A stretch of DNA of 64,000 nucleotides from Legionellaceae bacterium (GTDB lineage Bacteria > Pseudomonadota > Gammaproteobacteria > Legionellales > Legionellaceae). Positions 20,014 to 28,845 of the stretch are shown one piece after another (the stretch's first letter is position 1; each line of letters starts with the position of its first letter). Below the pieces are notes generated by a model. The model saw only the letters and a program-made list of their open reading frames with translations, ran no database searches and had not been told where the DNA came from. Made by a program: the position numbers and the translations under genes. The DNA is taken from contig JARGPP010000002.1 in the NCBI GenBank assembly GCA_029210085.1, positions 1 to 64,000 on the forward strand, written 5' to 3'.

Positions 20014-20841
20014 ATGTTAATTAAAAATCAAATTGAATTAAAAAATATCATTGAGACTTTCTTTACTGATGGGTCTTTAGTTATCAATTCTTTTGTTTTT
20101 AGACAGTTTCACTCTGTTGAATCTGTGCATCGAGAAAACTTATTGCGCACCTTATATGCTGATGAATTTACTGCAAACTATTCTTTTGAAAGTAAAGAAA
20201 ATAGTACTGCAGAAATTATAAATTTTTTTATGAATGCATCCCCCGAAAAACAAAAAGCCCATTTTATGGTTTTTGATAAAGATAATCATTTTTTAGGACG
20301 ATGTAACTTAAGAGTGGTTGACGGGAAAATTTGTTTTGGAATCGCACTTCAGCCCAGTGTTCAAAATAAAGGTTATGGACAAGCAATTTTAAAAGCTTTG
20401 TTCACTCTCTGTTTTGATGTATTGAAGCTGGAACAAAATATATATGGCAGTACAATGTCTTATAACATAAGATCTCAAATGACAATGCAAAAAATAGGCA
20501 TGAGACCTGATGGTATAATCAGTAAAGACTTAAATTTAGCCCTTGATACCAAATGGTTAAAATATGAAATAACACCCCTGCAATTTTTAACTAACAATAC
20601 AGCCGCAAGCACCCACCCTGACTCAAGAAAATTAAGCGATGTGATATTGGAGGACTATTTAAAGAGCCGTAAACAGGAGGCTCGTGTAAAATATAACGCC
20701 ACCCAGTATGAACGGGCTCGTTTCTTTATGAAACAAGAACGACGCAAGTTTGCTTTCACCCAGCTTAAAAGAAAAATCATGGAAAAAGTTGAGCATAAGG
20801 ATTTAGACGAACCGCAACTCGCTATGATAAAACGGCCGTAA
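20014..20841 (+). CDS. GNAT-family N-acetyltransferase with basic C-terminal extension
   Basis: A 275-residue protein from the ATG at 20014, chosen for a perfect AAGGAG six bases upstream; in-frame ATGs at 19957 and 19963 lack one. Residues about 50-170 form a GNAT fold: HFMVFDKDNHFLGRCNLR (strands), then the acetyl-CoA loop QNKGYGQAIL and a later NIRSQMTMQKIGMRPDG, as in RimJ-type enzymes. About 90 extra C-terminal residues are Lys/Arg-rich and helical (QYERARFFMKQERRKFAF). The gene is more AT-rich than its neighbours and sits after a possible IS scar, so recent gain is plausible. The substrate is unknown. Confidence 0.78.
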   Translation: MLIKNQIELKNIIETFFTDGSLVINSFVFRQFHSVESVHRENLLRTLYADEFTANYSFESKENSTAEIINFFMNASPEKQKAHFMVFDKDNHFLGRCNLRVVDGKICFGIALQPSVQNKGYGQAILKALFTLCFDVLKLEQNIYGSTMSYNIRSQMTMQKIGMRPDGIISKDLNLALDTKWLKYEITPLQFLTNNTAASTHPDSRKLSDVILEDYLKSRKQEARVKYNATQYERARFFMKQERRKFAFTQLKRKIMEKVEHKDLDEPQLAMIKRP

Positions 20842-21088
20842 TGTTTTTAACAGCATAAACATAGGTAAGTATTTTGCTTGGGTTGAAATGCCCTCCTACG
20901 TCCCGACATTGCTTACTCTTTTCTGCACATGCTTTAATTGATATAAGGTTTATATAATAGATAACTCACATATCGTTAAATTACTTCAAATTATTATTTG
21001 CATTTAAGCGCCAAATTTGAGACTTTATAGACCTTATTTTTTGTGTTTTTTTTAATCTAACTATATTTACTTTTAACTAAAGGCAGTC
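20842..21088. promoter_or_regulatory. Intergenic region upstream of nadA
   Basis: About 250 AT-rich bases with no gene. The promoter of nadA should lie here; tataat occurs at about 20952 without a convincing -35 at proper distance. No known NAD-responsive riboswitch or palindromic NadR/NrtR-like operator is apparent by eye. Confidence 0.35.
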
Positions 21089-22477
21089 ATGTTTACAACA
21101 GATACAACGTACAATCCTCAAAAAAGTTTGATGCACATCACCCAAGATATGCAAATCTGCCAGGCTGATTATCCGCTCGACTGGTATCAAGAGGACTATA
21201 TTCCTTATGCTGAAGAATATATGGCATTACCCGATCGAAAGCTGACAACCATTATTCAATGGATGACCCCCTACTTAAACAAAGTACAAGATCACTTCGG
21301 GCCCAACTTACTCCTATTAGCTCATTATTATATGGGTGGTGAAATTGTGCGATTGATTGAGCAGTTTGGTGGAAAAATTGGTGACTCATACCAGCTCGCA
21401 CTCATGGCCCAAAATCACCCTGAAAAATCCATTATTGTTGAGTCAGCTGTTCATTTTATGGCTGAATCTATTGCGATGCTGGCCAATGACTCACAAAAAG
21501 TTTACATCACTAATCCTAAATCAGGCTGTACCATGGAGATGCTCTCCAAAGATTTTATGGTTGAACCTGCATTCATTGAACTCAATGCACGCTATGGTGC
21601 AAATAATATTTTGCCCATTTGTTATATGAACACATCAGGACGTGTTAAAGCCATGACTGGGGCACAAGGCGGTGCTGTATGTACCAGCTCAAACGTAAAA
21701 AAAATCTTTCAATGGGCACGTGCACAAAACAAAAAAATCTTATTTATTCCCGATCAACACATGGGCGAAAACGTTGCTCATTGGCTGGGCATTCAAAATA
21801 TTGCTTACTGGCCTAGTGGTTCCGCAAGCGCACAGTATAGTCTAGATAACCAAGACGCAAAAACAATACGTCAATTTGATAAGGCAGAACTCATTCTTTT
21901 TTCTAGTCAATGCACGGTACACACGTATTATGACGCAGCCATGTGTGCTTATTGGGATACTAAAAACTATACAACCGTTGTGCATCCAGAATGTAAAAAT
22001 AGCGTGATTCGAAGCGCTCAATATGCAGGATCAACCGCTTTTATTTGGGATTTAGTCATCAATGATCGTGCTCAAACCAAGCGGTATGCTATCGGCACAG
22101 AAAATCATATGGTTGAAAACCTGAAACAACATGCAGCAACTCTCGGCATTCATGTCGTGAACCTTGCTGAAGCCCCTACAAAAGATAACTCAGCAAATGT
22201 AGGATGTGGTTGTGCCACCATGTCACGTAACGACCCCCCCCACTTGGTGGCTTTACTCGACTTATTGCGACTTGGAAAAACGATGGACTATAACGAAGTA
22301 AAAGCCGGTGATGTCGTAAATGAATTTACAGGAACACGCCAAAGGCTCAGTCAGAATGACCAAGCCTGGGTTATCAGCAATGCTAAAAAATCGCTTCAGA
22401 ATATGATAAACATCTCTACAGGCCAACCGGTGGTTCAGCAGCAGGTTCATTCTCATCCGATGGAGATAATGGATTAG
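21089..22477 (+). CDS. nadA: Quinolinate synthase (long form)
   Basis: Condenses iminoaspartate with dihydroxyacetone phosphate to quinolinate using a [4Fe-4S] cluster. At 462 residues it is longer than E. coli NadA (347), with extra N-terminal (about 60 residues) and C-terminal segments. Visible signatures are LLAHYYMGGEIVRL, GDSYQLALMAQ, FMAESIAML, PICYMNTSGRVKAM, FIPDQHMGENVA, HPECKNSV and the C-terminal VGCGCATMS. Candidate cluster Cys lie in the SGCTMEM, HPEC and GCGC segments. Its last 62 bp overlap a gene on the other strand. Confidence 0.93.
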   Translation: MFTTDTTYNPQKSLMHITQDMQICQADYPLDWYQEDYIPYAEEYMALPDRKLTTIIQWMTPYLNKVQDHFGPNLLLLAHYYMGGEIVRLIEQFGGKIGDSYQLALMAQNHPEKSIIVESAVHFMAESIAMLANDSQKVYITNPKSGCTMEMLSKDFMVEPAFIELNARYGANNILPICYMNTSGRVKAMTGAQGGAVCTSSNVKKIFQWARAQNKKILFIPDQHMGENVAHWLGIQNIAYWPSGSASAQYSLDNQDAKTIRQFDKAELILFSSQCTVHTYYDAAMCAYWDTKNYTTVVHPECKNSVIRSAQYAGSTAFIWDLVINDRAQTKRYAIGTENHMVENLKQHAATLGIHVVNLAEAPTKDNSANVGCGCATMSRNDPPHLVALLDLLRLGKTMDYNEVKAGDVVNEFTGTRQRLSQNDQAWVISNAKKSLQNMINISTGQPVVQQQVHSHPMEIMD

Positions 22478-22844
22478 CGTCCGAAGGTGTTTTCTTTTGA
22501 GCAGGCTGTGCTTTGGAAACTGCACCGCCTGTTAATACTTCTTCATGAATCTGTTTAATTTGCGCTTGCAGCGTTTTTTGCATCTGCTTCATTTTTTCTT
22601 CAGTCATCGTATTCAGCTGATTAATTTGTTCTTGTAACTTTTTTTGTGTTTCTTTCAGTTGACTCTGAAGCTGCTTATTTAGTTGTTGAATTTGTTTTTG
22701 TTGGGTCTCTTGCATGCGTTGCAGCTGTACCTGAAGTTGACTATTCAGCATCTGTATTTGCTGCGAACTGCTCTCTTCACAAAACGCCATACTTGAAAAA
22801 ATTACCATGCATCCACCTAAAAGTCCGCACGTTATCTGCCGCAT
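22416..22844 (-). CDS. Exported Gln/Lys-rich coiled-coil protein
   Basis: A 142-residue protein with a signal peptide (MRQITCGLLGGCMVIFSSMAFC). The mature part is one long coiled coil with Gln-Leu repeats (LQVQLQRMQETQQKQIQQ) over about 85 residues, then a Pro/Ala/Ser-rich tail. Lipoprotein processing is possible at Gly-Gly-Cys, but the box is poor. The last 62 bp are antisense to the end of nadA, so part of the tail is coded opposite another gene. Function unknown; it resembles small periplasmic coiled-coil proteins in shape only. Confidence 0.65.
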   Translation of the reverse strand: MRQITCGLLGGCMVIFSSMAFCEESSSQQIQMLNSQLQVQLQRMQETQQKQIQQLNKQLQSQLKETQKKLQEQINQLNTMTEEKMKQMQKTLQAQIKQIHEEVLTGGAVSKAQPAQKKTPSDANPLSPSDENEPAAEPPVGL

Positions 22845-23033
22845 CTCATTTCCCCTTGAGTCAATCCATCATGCATTACTAGTCGTATTATCTTAGCGCC
22901 AACTTCGTTTAATATACAAATAAACTCTCTTTTTAGTCTTATCGAAAACAAATAGGACACCATGGTAACTTTCAGGAGTTGGACTATACTCAACAATGTT
23001 AAAAAGCATAATAATCACATAAGGAATACAGTC

Positions 23034-23492
23034 ATGAGAAAAACACTGATGGGTGGTTTATCTGCCGCTATGTTATCACTCGCCCTTGTCCAAGCAGCTC
23101 CTGTTTATGCGATGCATAAAGATTGTCCTGCTGAAGGCAAATGTATCATGAACAAAATAGAAAAAATGAAAGCTACCCTCGCACTCACTCCTGAACAAGA
23201 AAAAAAACTTCATGCGATTAAAGAAAAAAATAAAGCTTTCATGGAAAAAACTCATCGTGAAAAACACATGATTCACAAACAAGCAAATCAAATTGCTGAT
23301 GCAAAAGACATCGATAAAATGAAATTAGACAGACTGGCTGACAAGGCTGGGCAACTCGAACGTGAAGTCTTAAAAAATCGTGTCATGACAAAACATGCTA
23401 TAGGACAAATTCTTAACCAAAAGCAAAAAGATCAAATCAAACAAGACATGCGTATGATGAAAAAAGATATGATGCAAAAAAAAATGCATTAA
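23034..23492 (+). CDS. Spy/CpxP-like periplasmic protein
   Basis: A 152-residue exported protein. The ATG at 23034 is chosen because AAGGA lies eight bases upstream and a signal peptide follows directly (MRKTLMGGLSAAMLSLALVQ, cleavage after VYA). The mature part is helical, rich in Lys and Met, with two LTxxQ-like motifs: LALTPEQEKKL and ILNQKQKDQI. This pattern is that of the Spy/CpxP family of periplasmic chaperones or stress-response sensors. The His/Met content (MHKDCPAEGKC, QKKMH) also suggests metal contact. It ends in a strong terminator. Confidence 0.75.
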   Translation: MRKTLMGGLSAAMLSLALVQAAPVYAMHKDCPAEGKCIMNKIEKMKATLALTPEQEKKLHAIKEKNKAFMEKTHREKHMIHKQANQIADAKDIDKMKLDRLADKAGQLEREVLKNRVMTKHAIGQILNQKQKDQIKQDMRMMKKDMMQKKMH

Positions 23493-23506
23493 TCAATCAA
23501 AACAAC

Positions 23507-23557
23507 AAAAAACCCATGTCCTCATTGCTTCAAGCGTATCAGAGCATGGGTTTTTTT
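23507..23557 (+). terminator. Rho-independent terminator of the Spy-like gene
   Basis: The arms aaaaacccatg and catgggttttt (ending at 23557) enclose a loop of about 26 bases; the second arm runs into seven T. It lies 14 bp after the stop at 23492. Confidence 0.8.
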
Positions 23558-23761
23558 GTGCCATATTCAGCATCTACTTAGCCTGAAGAAAGGCGGACAG
23601 CACTCCTACATACATTAGACAACTCTGCTTACATCATGTCTTAATAACCATAACGCTCAAAGCTTTTTTATTCTCACCTTGATTTATAAAAAAATTTCTT
23701 CTAGGGTATGTTAGCTGTTGGTCTAAACCCTCTGATATTTTAAATTTTCTTTGAGTAAGCC

Positions 23762-25342
23762 ATGCATCCAATGTACTCTTCAAATCCTGCTTGGCTCCCA
23801 GAAGCAGTGACCCCCCAAAACACATCCAAAACTTGGGTCCACTATTTGCGTGTCTTTGCCTCAGGCATACTGCTTCCTCTTGGATTTGCCCCTTTTCACT
23901 TACCAGGCCTTGCCATCCTAAGCCTGACGTTTCTCTTTCTACAATTAATCAATCAACCCCCTAAAAAAGCATTGATAACAGGGCTCACATTTGGACTGGC
24001 TGCTTTCAGCTTAGGAACCTCCTGGGTGTATGCGAGTATTCATACCTATGGTCATCTCAATCCTGCTCTATCAGCACTCATTACCCTTCTCTTTACTGCT
24101 TTTCTTTCATTCTATACAGGCCTATTTTCTCTCTTTTATACCCTTATCAATCGAACCTTACCCATCTATCTTTCTCCTTTTTTATTCAGCAGCTTATGGT
24201 TTTTTTCTGAATACTTTCGCTCAATTGTACTGGGTGGTTTCCCTTGGCTTTTGCTTGGGTTTGGACAAATGGATTCACCTTTACAACACTTACTCCCTCT
24301 AATAGGCGTGTTCGGTGTAAGCGGGTTAGTTGCTCTTTCTGCGGGATTTTTAGCACTCGGCGTCAACAAAAAAAATCCGCAAAAAATAAAGTGGCTTATT
24401 TTATTTATTTTAACTTTAACGCTCCCCACAGCACTCAACCATACAACATGGACACAAGCGCATCATGAGCCTATTTCAGTTGCCATCGTTCAAGCAGATT
24501 TATCAATGCGAGATAAGTGGAATAGTGCTTTATATCAAAAAATTCAATCTTTTTATCAACAAACAACAACCCAATTAATGCCCAAGAAAGATTTAATTGT
24601 ACTACCCGAATCAGCGATTCCCTTACCGACTAGTTATGCGAATACTTTTTTACAAACGCTACAAAACGAAGCTAAAGCAAATCAGAGTGCCGTCATACTC
24701 GGCATCCCTCATCCGAGTCAAACCCAGCTCGGCACCTACCACAATGCTTTGCTTGCACTTGGACATGCAAATGGAATTTATTTTAAGCAACATTTAGTCC
24801 CTTTTGGTGAATATATTCCTAAACCTTTTTCAACACTCACACAATCCCTCGGGCTACCCACTCCTAATATGACACCCGGCAACACACAGCAGCCGCCTAT
24901 TACTTTCAATCAACAAACAATAGCAACTTTAATTTGCTATGAGCTCGCCTACCCCGATTTACTGCGTGCACAACTGCCAAGTGCTGCTTTTATTGTTTCT
25001 ATCAGTGATGATGGTTGGTTTGGACACTCTCTGGCCGTTTATCAGCAACTACAAATGGCACAAGCACTGTCAAAACAAACCGGACGCGCTCAAATTGTTT
25101 CAAACAATGACGGGCTCTCATCACTCATTAATTCAAAAGGCCAAATCACTGATAGCTTACCCGCATTTTCAAAAGGCACGCTAGAAGGAAAAATTTATCC
25201 TGCTACAGGCGCTACACCCTGGGTTAAAAATGGTAATGCCCCGATTATTGTGCTGAATACTTTAATCCTATTACTTATCATTGGATGTCGTCTAATGCTT
25301 GCCGCGAAGCAGAAGAGGCGTTATCCTAACCAACCTAGTTAA
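23762..25342 (+). CDS. lnt: Apolipoprotein N-acyltransferase
   Basis: Adds the third acyl chain to the N-terminal Cys of lipoproteins in the inner membrane. The 526-residue protein has an N-terminal block of about six membrane helices (LPLGFAPFHLPGLAIL typical), then a nitrilase-like domain with triad Glu283 (VLPESAIP), Lys342 (YFKQHLVPFGEY) and Cys392 (LICYELAYPDLL), and a last membrane helix near the C-terminus. It opens a plus-strand operon with leuS, lptE, a small exported protein and holA. Confidence 0.95.
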   Translation: MHPMYSSNPAWLPEAVTPQNTSKTWVHYLRVFASGILLPLGFAPFHLPGLAILSLTFLFLQLINQPPKKALITGLTFGLAAFSLGTSWVYASIHTYGHLNPALSALITLLFTAFLSFYTGLFSLFYTLINRTLPIYLSPFLFSSLWFFSEYFRSIVLGGFPWLLLGFGQMDSPLQHLLPLIGVFGVSGLVALSAGFLALGVNKKNPQKIKWLILFILTLTLPTALNHTTWTQAHHEPISVAIVQADLSMRDKWNSALYQKIQSFYQQTTTQLMPKKDLIVLPESAIPLPTSYANTFLQTLQNEAKANQSAVILGIPHPSQTQLGTYHNALLALGHANGIYFKQHLVPFGEYIPKPFSTLTQSLGLPTPNMTPGNTQQPPITFNQQTIATLICYELAYPDLLRAQLPSAAFIVSISDDGWFGHSLAVYQQLQMAQALSKQTGRAQIVSNNDGLSSLINSKGQITDSLPAFSKGTLEGKIYPATGATPWVKNGNAPIIVLNTLILLLIIGCRLMLAAKQKRRYPNQPS

Positions 25343-25357
25343 ATTTGTTAATACATC

Positions 25358-27838
25358 ATGGATAATCGCTACAATCCTCAAGCCGTTGAACAAGAAGCCC
25401 AAGACTATTGGGTTAAAAAGCAATGCTATCAGGTTAATGAAGACCTCAATAAAGAAAAATTTTATTGTCTTGCTATGTTTCCCTATCCCAGTGGTTCACT
25501 GCACATGGGTCACGTCAGAAATTATACTCTAAGCGATGTGATTGCCAGATACCAAAGAGCGCTGGGTAAAAATGTTTTGCAGCCCATTGGTTGGGATGCT
25601 TTTGGCCTACCCGCTGAAAATGCTGCTATCAAACATAAAGTTCACCCTGCTGCATGGACAGAGCAAAATATTGCATCGATGAAAGCGCAATTTTTAAAAC
25701 TTGGAAATGCTTACGATTGGCGACGTGAAATTACAACATGCGATCCCGTTTATTATCGTTGGGAACAATGGTTTTTTATCAAACTTTTCGAAAAAGGAAT
25801 GGTTTATAAAAAAAATGCCTGGGTTAACTGGGATCCCGTTGATAAAACCGTACTGGCCAATGAACAAGTCATTGATGGATGTGGTTGGCGCTCAGGGGCT
25901 CCTGTTGAACGTAAAGCCATTCCACAGTGGTTCATCAAAATTACAGCCTATGCCGATGAACTTTTATTAGGTCTAGATACATTAGACGCCTGGCCTGACC
26001 GAGTTAAACAAATGCAGCGCAATTGGATTGGACGCTCTGAAGGATGCGAAATTCATTGCCCAGTTGAAAATTACCCTAAACCATTAAAAATATACACGAC
26101 ACGTCCCGAAACGCTTATGGGCGTAACCTACTTTGCCATTTCTGCAGACCACCCACTCGCAAAAAAAGCAGCTGAGACCAACACAGATGTTGCGGCTTTT
26201 ATTAAAAGTTGTGCTGGCACAGGAACTGCAGAAGCAGATATTGCAGCCCTTGAAAAACGGGGTGTACCCACCGGTTTTTTTGCAACTCACCCTATATCAG
26301 GCCAGCAATTACCCATTTGGGTGGCTAACTTTGTACTCATGCAATACGGAACGGGTGCTGTTATGGCTGTGCCTGCTCATGATGCACGTGACTTTGAATT
26401 TGCAACACACTATCACCTTCCTATTGAACCGGTGATTTCACCTGAAAATCAGGAAACACCTCACGACTACTCAAAAAATGCTTTTCTAGATGACGGTGTG
26501 CTCATTAACTCCGGTGAGTTTGATGGATTAAATACAACCGACGCTAAAATAGCCATCACAAAACACATTGAACATCATCAAATGGGATGCACGACTATTA
26601 ATTATCGCCTCCGTGACTGGGGTGTTTCACGTCAACGATATTGGGGCACACCCATCCCTATGATTTTATGTGATGATTGTGGCCCTGTTCCTGTACCCGA
26701 AGACGAATTACCCGTTCGCCTACCTGAAAATGTCGACTTTTCAGCACAAGGCTCTCCCCTTGCTGACTGCACTGAATTTTTACATGTTGAGTGCCCTAAG
26801 TGCGGACAAGATGCGCAACGGGAAACAGATACATTTGATACCTTCATGGAGTCTTCTTGGTATTACGCACGCTTTGCCTGCAAAGGTCAAGAAGATGTCA
26901 TGCTTGATGATCGCGCTAAATATTGGACACCGGTCGATCAATATATAGGTGGTGTTGAACATGCCGTTATGCACTTACTATATGCTCGTTTTTTTCACAA
27001 ATTGATGCGTGACGAAGGCTTACTAAACTCAGACGAACCTTTTAAAGCGCTCTTAACACAAGGCATGGTCCTAAAAGATGGCCATAAAATGTCTAAGTCA
27101 GTTGGAAACACCGTTGACCCCAATCATCTCATTGATACCTATGGTGCAGACACTGCACGCTTATTTAGTATGTTTGCAGCACCTCCAGAGCAATCTTTAG
27201 AATGGTCTGACAGTGGTGTTGAAGGTGCATATCGCTTTTTAAAACGTCTGTGGGTATTTGCACATGAACACCAAGCTCGCTTTAATGAAACAAGCGAGAT
27301 GTATGGTGAAAACAACCCACCCATCGATTGGCAAACTGTTGAGTCACGCTTAAAAAAAGCGCGTTCTGAAGTACATCAAATCATTGCACAAGCAACAACA
27401 GATTATGAACGTAATCAATTTAACACTGTTGTCTCGGCTTGCATGAAATTATTTAATACTTTGTCTGCTTACGATATTAAAACAAGCGAAGATAACTATT
27501 TTTTCTATCACAGCATGACCGCTTTACTACGCTTACTTGCACCCATTACCCCTCATATTTGTCATGTACTCTGGAAAACATTGGGCTTCACCAAACCCAT
27601 CATCGACGCTCCTTGGCCAAAATTTGATAAAAACGCATTAAAAACAGATGAAGTTGATTTTGTCGTACAGGTCAACGGAAAGCTAAGGGCGCAGTTTACA
27701 GCGAACACTGATACCCCTGAAGCTGATCTCATTGATCGCGCAAAAACTGAAGCAGAATCTTTTATTACAGGGAAAACATTAAAAAAATCAATTGTTGTGG
27801 CTCATCGCCAACTGATTAACTTAGTGGTCAGCGTGTGA
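25358..27838 (+). CDS. leuS: Leucyl-tRNA synthetase
   Basis: Class I synthetase charging tRNA-Leu. The 826-residue protein has the HIGH-type motif His49-Met-Gly-His52, the CP1 editing domain (TTRPETLMG, NFVLMQYGTGAVMAVPAHD), the DTFDTFMESSWYY signature and KMSKS at residues 577-581, followed by the anticodon-binding domain and a C-terminal domain. Length is near the 860 of E. coli. It starts 15 bp after lnt. Confidence 0.98.
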   Translation: MDNRYNPQAVEQEAQDYWVKKQCYQVNEDLNKEKFYCLAMFPYPSGSLHMGHVRNYTLSDVIARYQRALGKNVLQPIGWDAFGLPAENAAIKHKVHPAAWTEQNIASMKAQFLKLGNAYDWRREITTCDPVYYRWEQWFFIKLFEKGMVYKKNAWVNWDPVDKTVLANEQVIDGCGWRSGAPVERKAIPQWFIKITAYADELLLGLDTLDAWPDRVKQMQRNWIGRSEGCEIHCPVENYPKPLKIYTTRPETLMGVTYFAISADHPLAKKAAETNTDVAAFIKSCAGTGTAEADIAALEKRGVPTGFFATHPISGQQLPIWVANFVLMQYGTGAVMAVPAHDARDFEFATHYHLPIEPVISPENQETPHDYSKNAFLDDGVLINSGEFDGLNTTDAKIAITKHIEHHQMGCTTINYRLRDWGVSRQRYWGTPIPMILCDDCGPVPVPEDELPVRLPENVDFSAQGSPLADCTEFLHVECPKCGQDAQRETDTFDTFMESSWYYARFACKGQEDVMLDDRAKYWTPVDQYIGGVEHAVMHLLYARFFHKLMRDEGLLNSDEPFKALLTQGMVLKDGHKMSKSVGNTVDPNHLIDTYGADTARLFSMFAAPPEQSLEWSDSGVEGAYRFLKRLWVFAHEHQARFNETSEMYGENNPPIDWQTVESRLKKARSEVHQIIAQATTDYERNQFNTVVSACMKLFNTLSAYDIKTSEDNYFFYHSMTALLRLLAPITPHICHVLWKTLGFTKPIIDAPWPKFDKNALKTDEVDFVVQVNGKLRAQFTANTDTPEADLIDRAKTEAESFITGKTLKKSIVVAHRQLINLVVSV

Positions 27839-28356
27839 AATACCTCCGTAATATTTTTATTTTTTTTATTATTACAAACCTTGTTACAGGCTGTGGTTTT
27901 AAGCTAAGGGGTAGTGAAACCTCACCGGCCTGGCTTAAAAAAGGTGTTGCTGTTATTGTTGAACACGCTGCACACGATTGGAAAGACTTGCTTCACGAAT
28001 CACTCGAAGCCAGTCATATTCGTGTTATAGATAATCCCCAAAAAGCCCCTTATTGGTTGATCATCAAAAAAGAAGAACTTAAACGCAATATTGTTAGTGT
28101 CAGTTCTAGTACAACTCCAAGACAATATCAGCTTATTTATACCGTTTGGTTTTCACTTCAAACTGCTAAAGGAACTGTAATTCTTCAACCCACTTCTGTT
28201 TTTGTAACCCGTCCCTTAACCATAAATAACAATCGTGTGCTAGGCTCAAGAAATGAAGGGGAAAAATTAAAAACTGAAATGAAACGCGATGCTGCACTTA
28301 AAATTATCGAGTTTCTTTATCAACAAGAGTCATCTCCCCCACACTTACAGAAATAA
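27835..28356 (+). CDS. lptE: LPS-assembly lipoprotein LptE
   Basis: A 173-residue outer-membrane lipoprotein that plugs LptD and helps insert LPS. A GTG start overlaps the leuS stop by 4 bp. The signal peptide ends in the lipobox VTGC, followed by GFKLRGSE, which matches the GFxLRG start of mature LptE proteins. The rest shows an alpha/beta layout with little sequence conservation, as usual. Position between leuS and holA supports the call. Confidence 0.88.
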   Translation: MKYLRNIFIFFIITNLVTGCGFKLRGSETSPAWLKKGVAVIVEHAAHDWKDLLHESLEASHIRVIDNPQKAPYWLIIKKEELKRNIVSVSSSTTPRQYQLIYTVWFSLQTAKGTVILQPTSVFVTRPLTINNNRVLGSRNEGEKLKTEMKRDAALKIIEFLYQQESSPPHLQK

Positions 28357-28371
28357 AATAGGGAATAAATC

Positions 28372-28845
28372 ATGAAACAATGGATCTTTTTTCTTTCGCT
28401 CTGCTTAAGCTTACCTGCATTTGCTATCGCTATTGATATCCCACCTGGACAGTGGCAATGTATGGCTGTTGATAAAAAAGAAAAAAATTTTGGTGGCTTT
28501 GGAAAATCAATGAATGCTGCACGTCGTGCCGCAAAAGCTGAATGTAGACGTCGCTCAAATCAACCCAAAACCTGTCAAACAGCCCAGTCTTACTGTGAGC
28601 AAGGTCCGGTTTCTACCATTGAAGACCGATGCATTGTAAGTGACGAGTCAGGCAGAACTTGGAACACAACCGGGCAAGATGCTTGCCGAACAGCTAAATA
28701 TCTTTGTCAACAATGGCAGTACCTCCATGGAAGCACACGAAGTGTCTGTACCATTAAGCATCGCATGCGCAATTACGATCGCAACCAAAAAGATAAAGAC
28801 AAAGATGACACTATCTTAGAAAAACTACTGAACACTGATGATTAA
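28372..28845 (+). CDS. Exported Cys-rich protein with two internal repeats
   Basis: A 157-residue protein with a signal peptide (cleavage after PAFA). The mature part carries two related units of about 45 residues, each beginning with a Cys strand (WQCMAVDKKEKN; DRCIVSDESGRTW), then a helix with A-x-x-A-K-x-x-C-type spacing (ARRAAKAECRR; ACRTAKYLCQQ) and further Cys. Eight or more Cys suggest disulfides in the periplasm. The last 30 residues are charged. It lies in the lptE-holA operon, overlapping holA by 8 bp. No function is known to me. Confidence 0.75.
   Translation: MKQWIFFLSLCLSLPAFAIAIDIPPGQWQCMAVDKKEKNFGGFGKSMNAARRAAKAECRRRSNQPKTCQTAQSYCEQGPVSTIEDRCIVSDESGRTWNTTGQDACRTAKYLCQQWQYLHGSTRSVCTIKHRMRNYDRNQKDKDKDDTILEKLLNTDD

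Noticed and set aside
20842-21088. NAD-related riboswitch upstream of nadA
   Set aside because: No conserved riboswitch core or strong pairing could be identified by eye.
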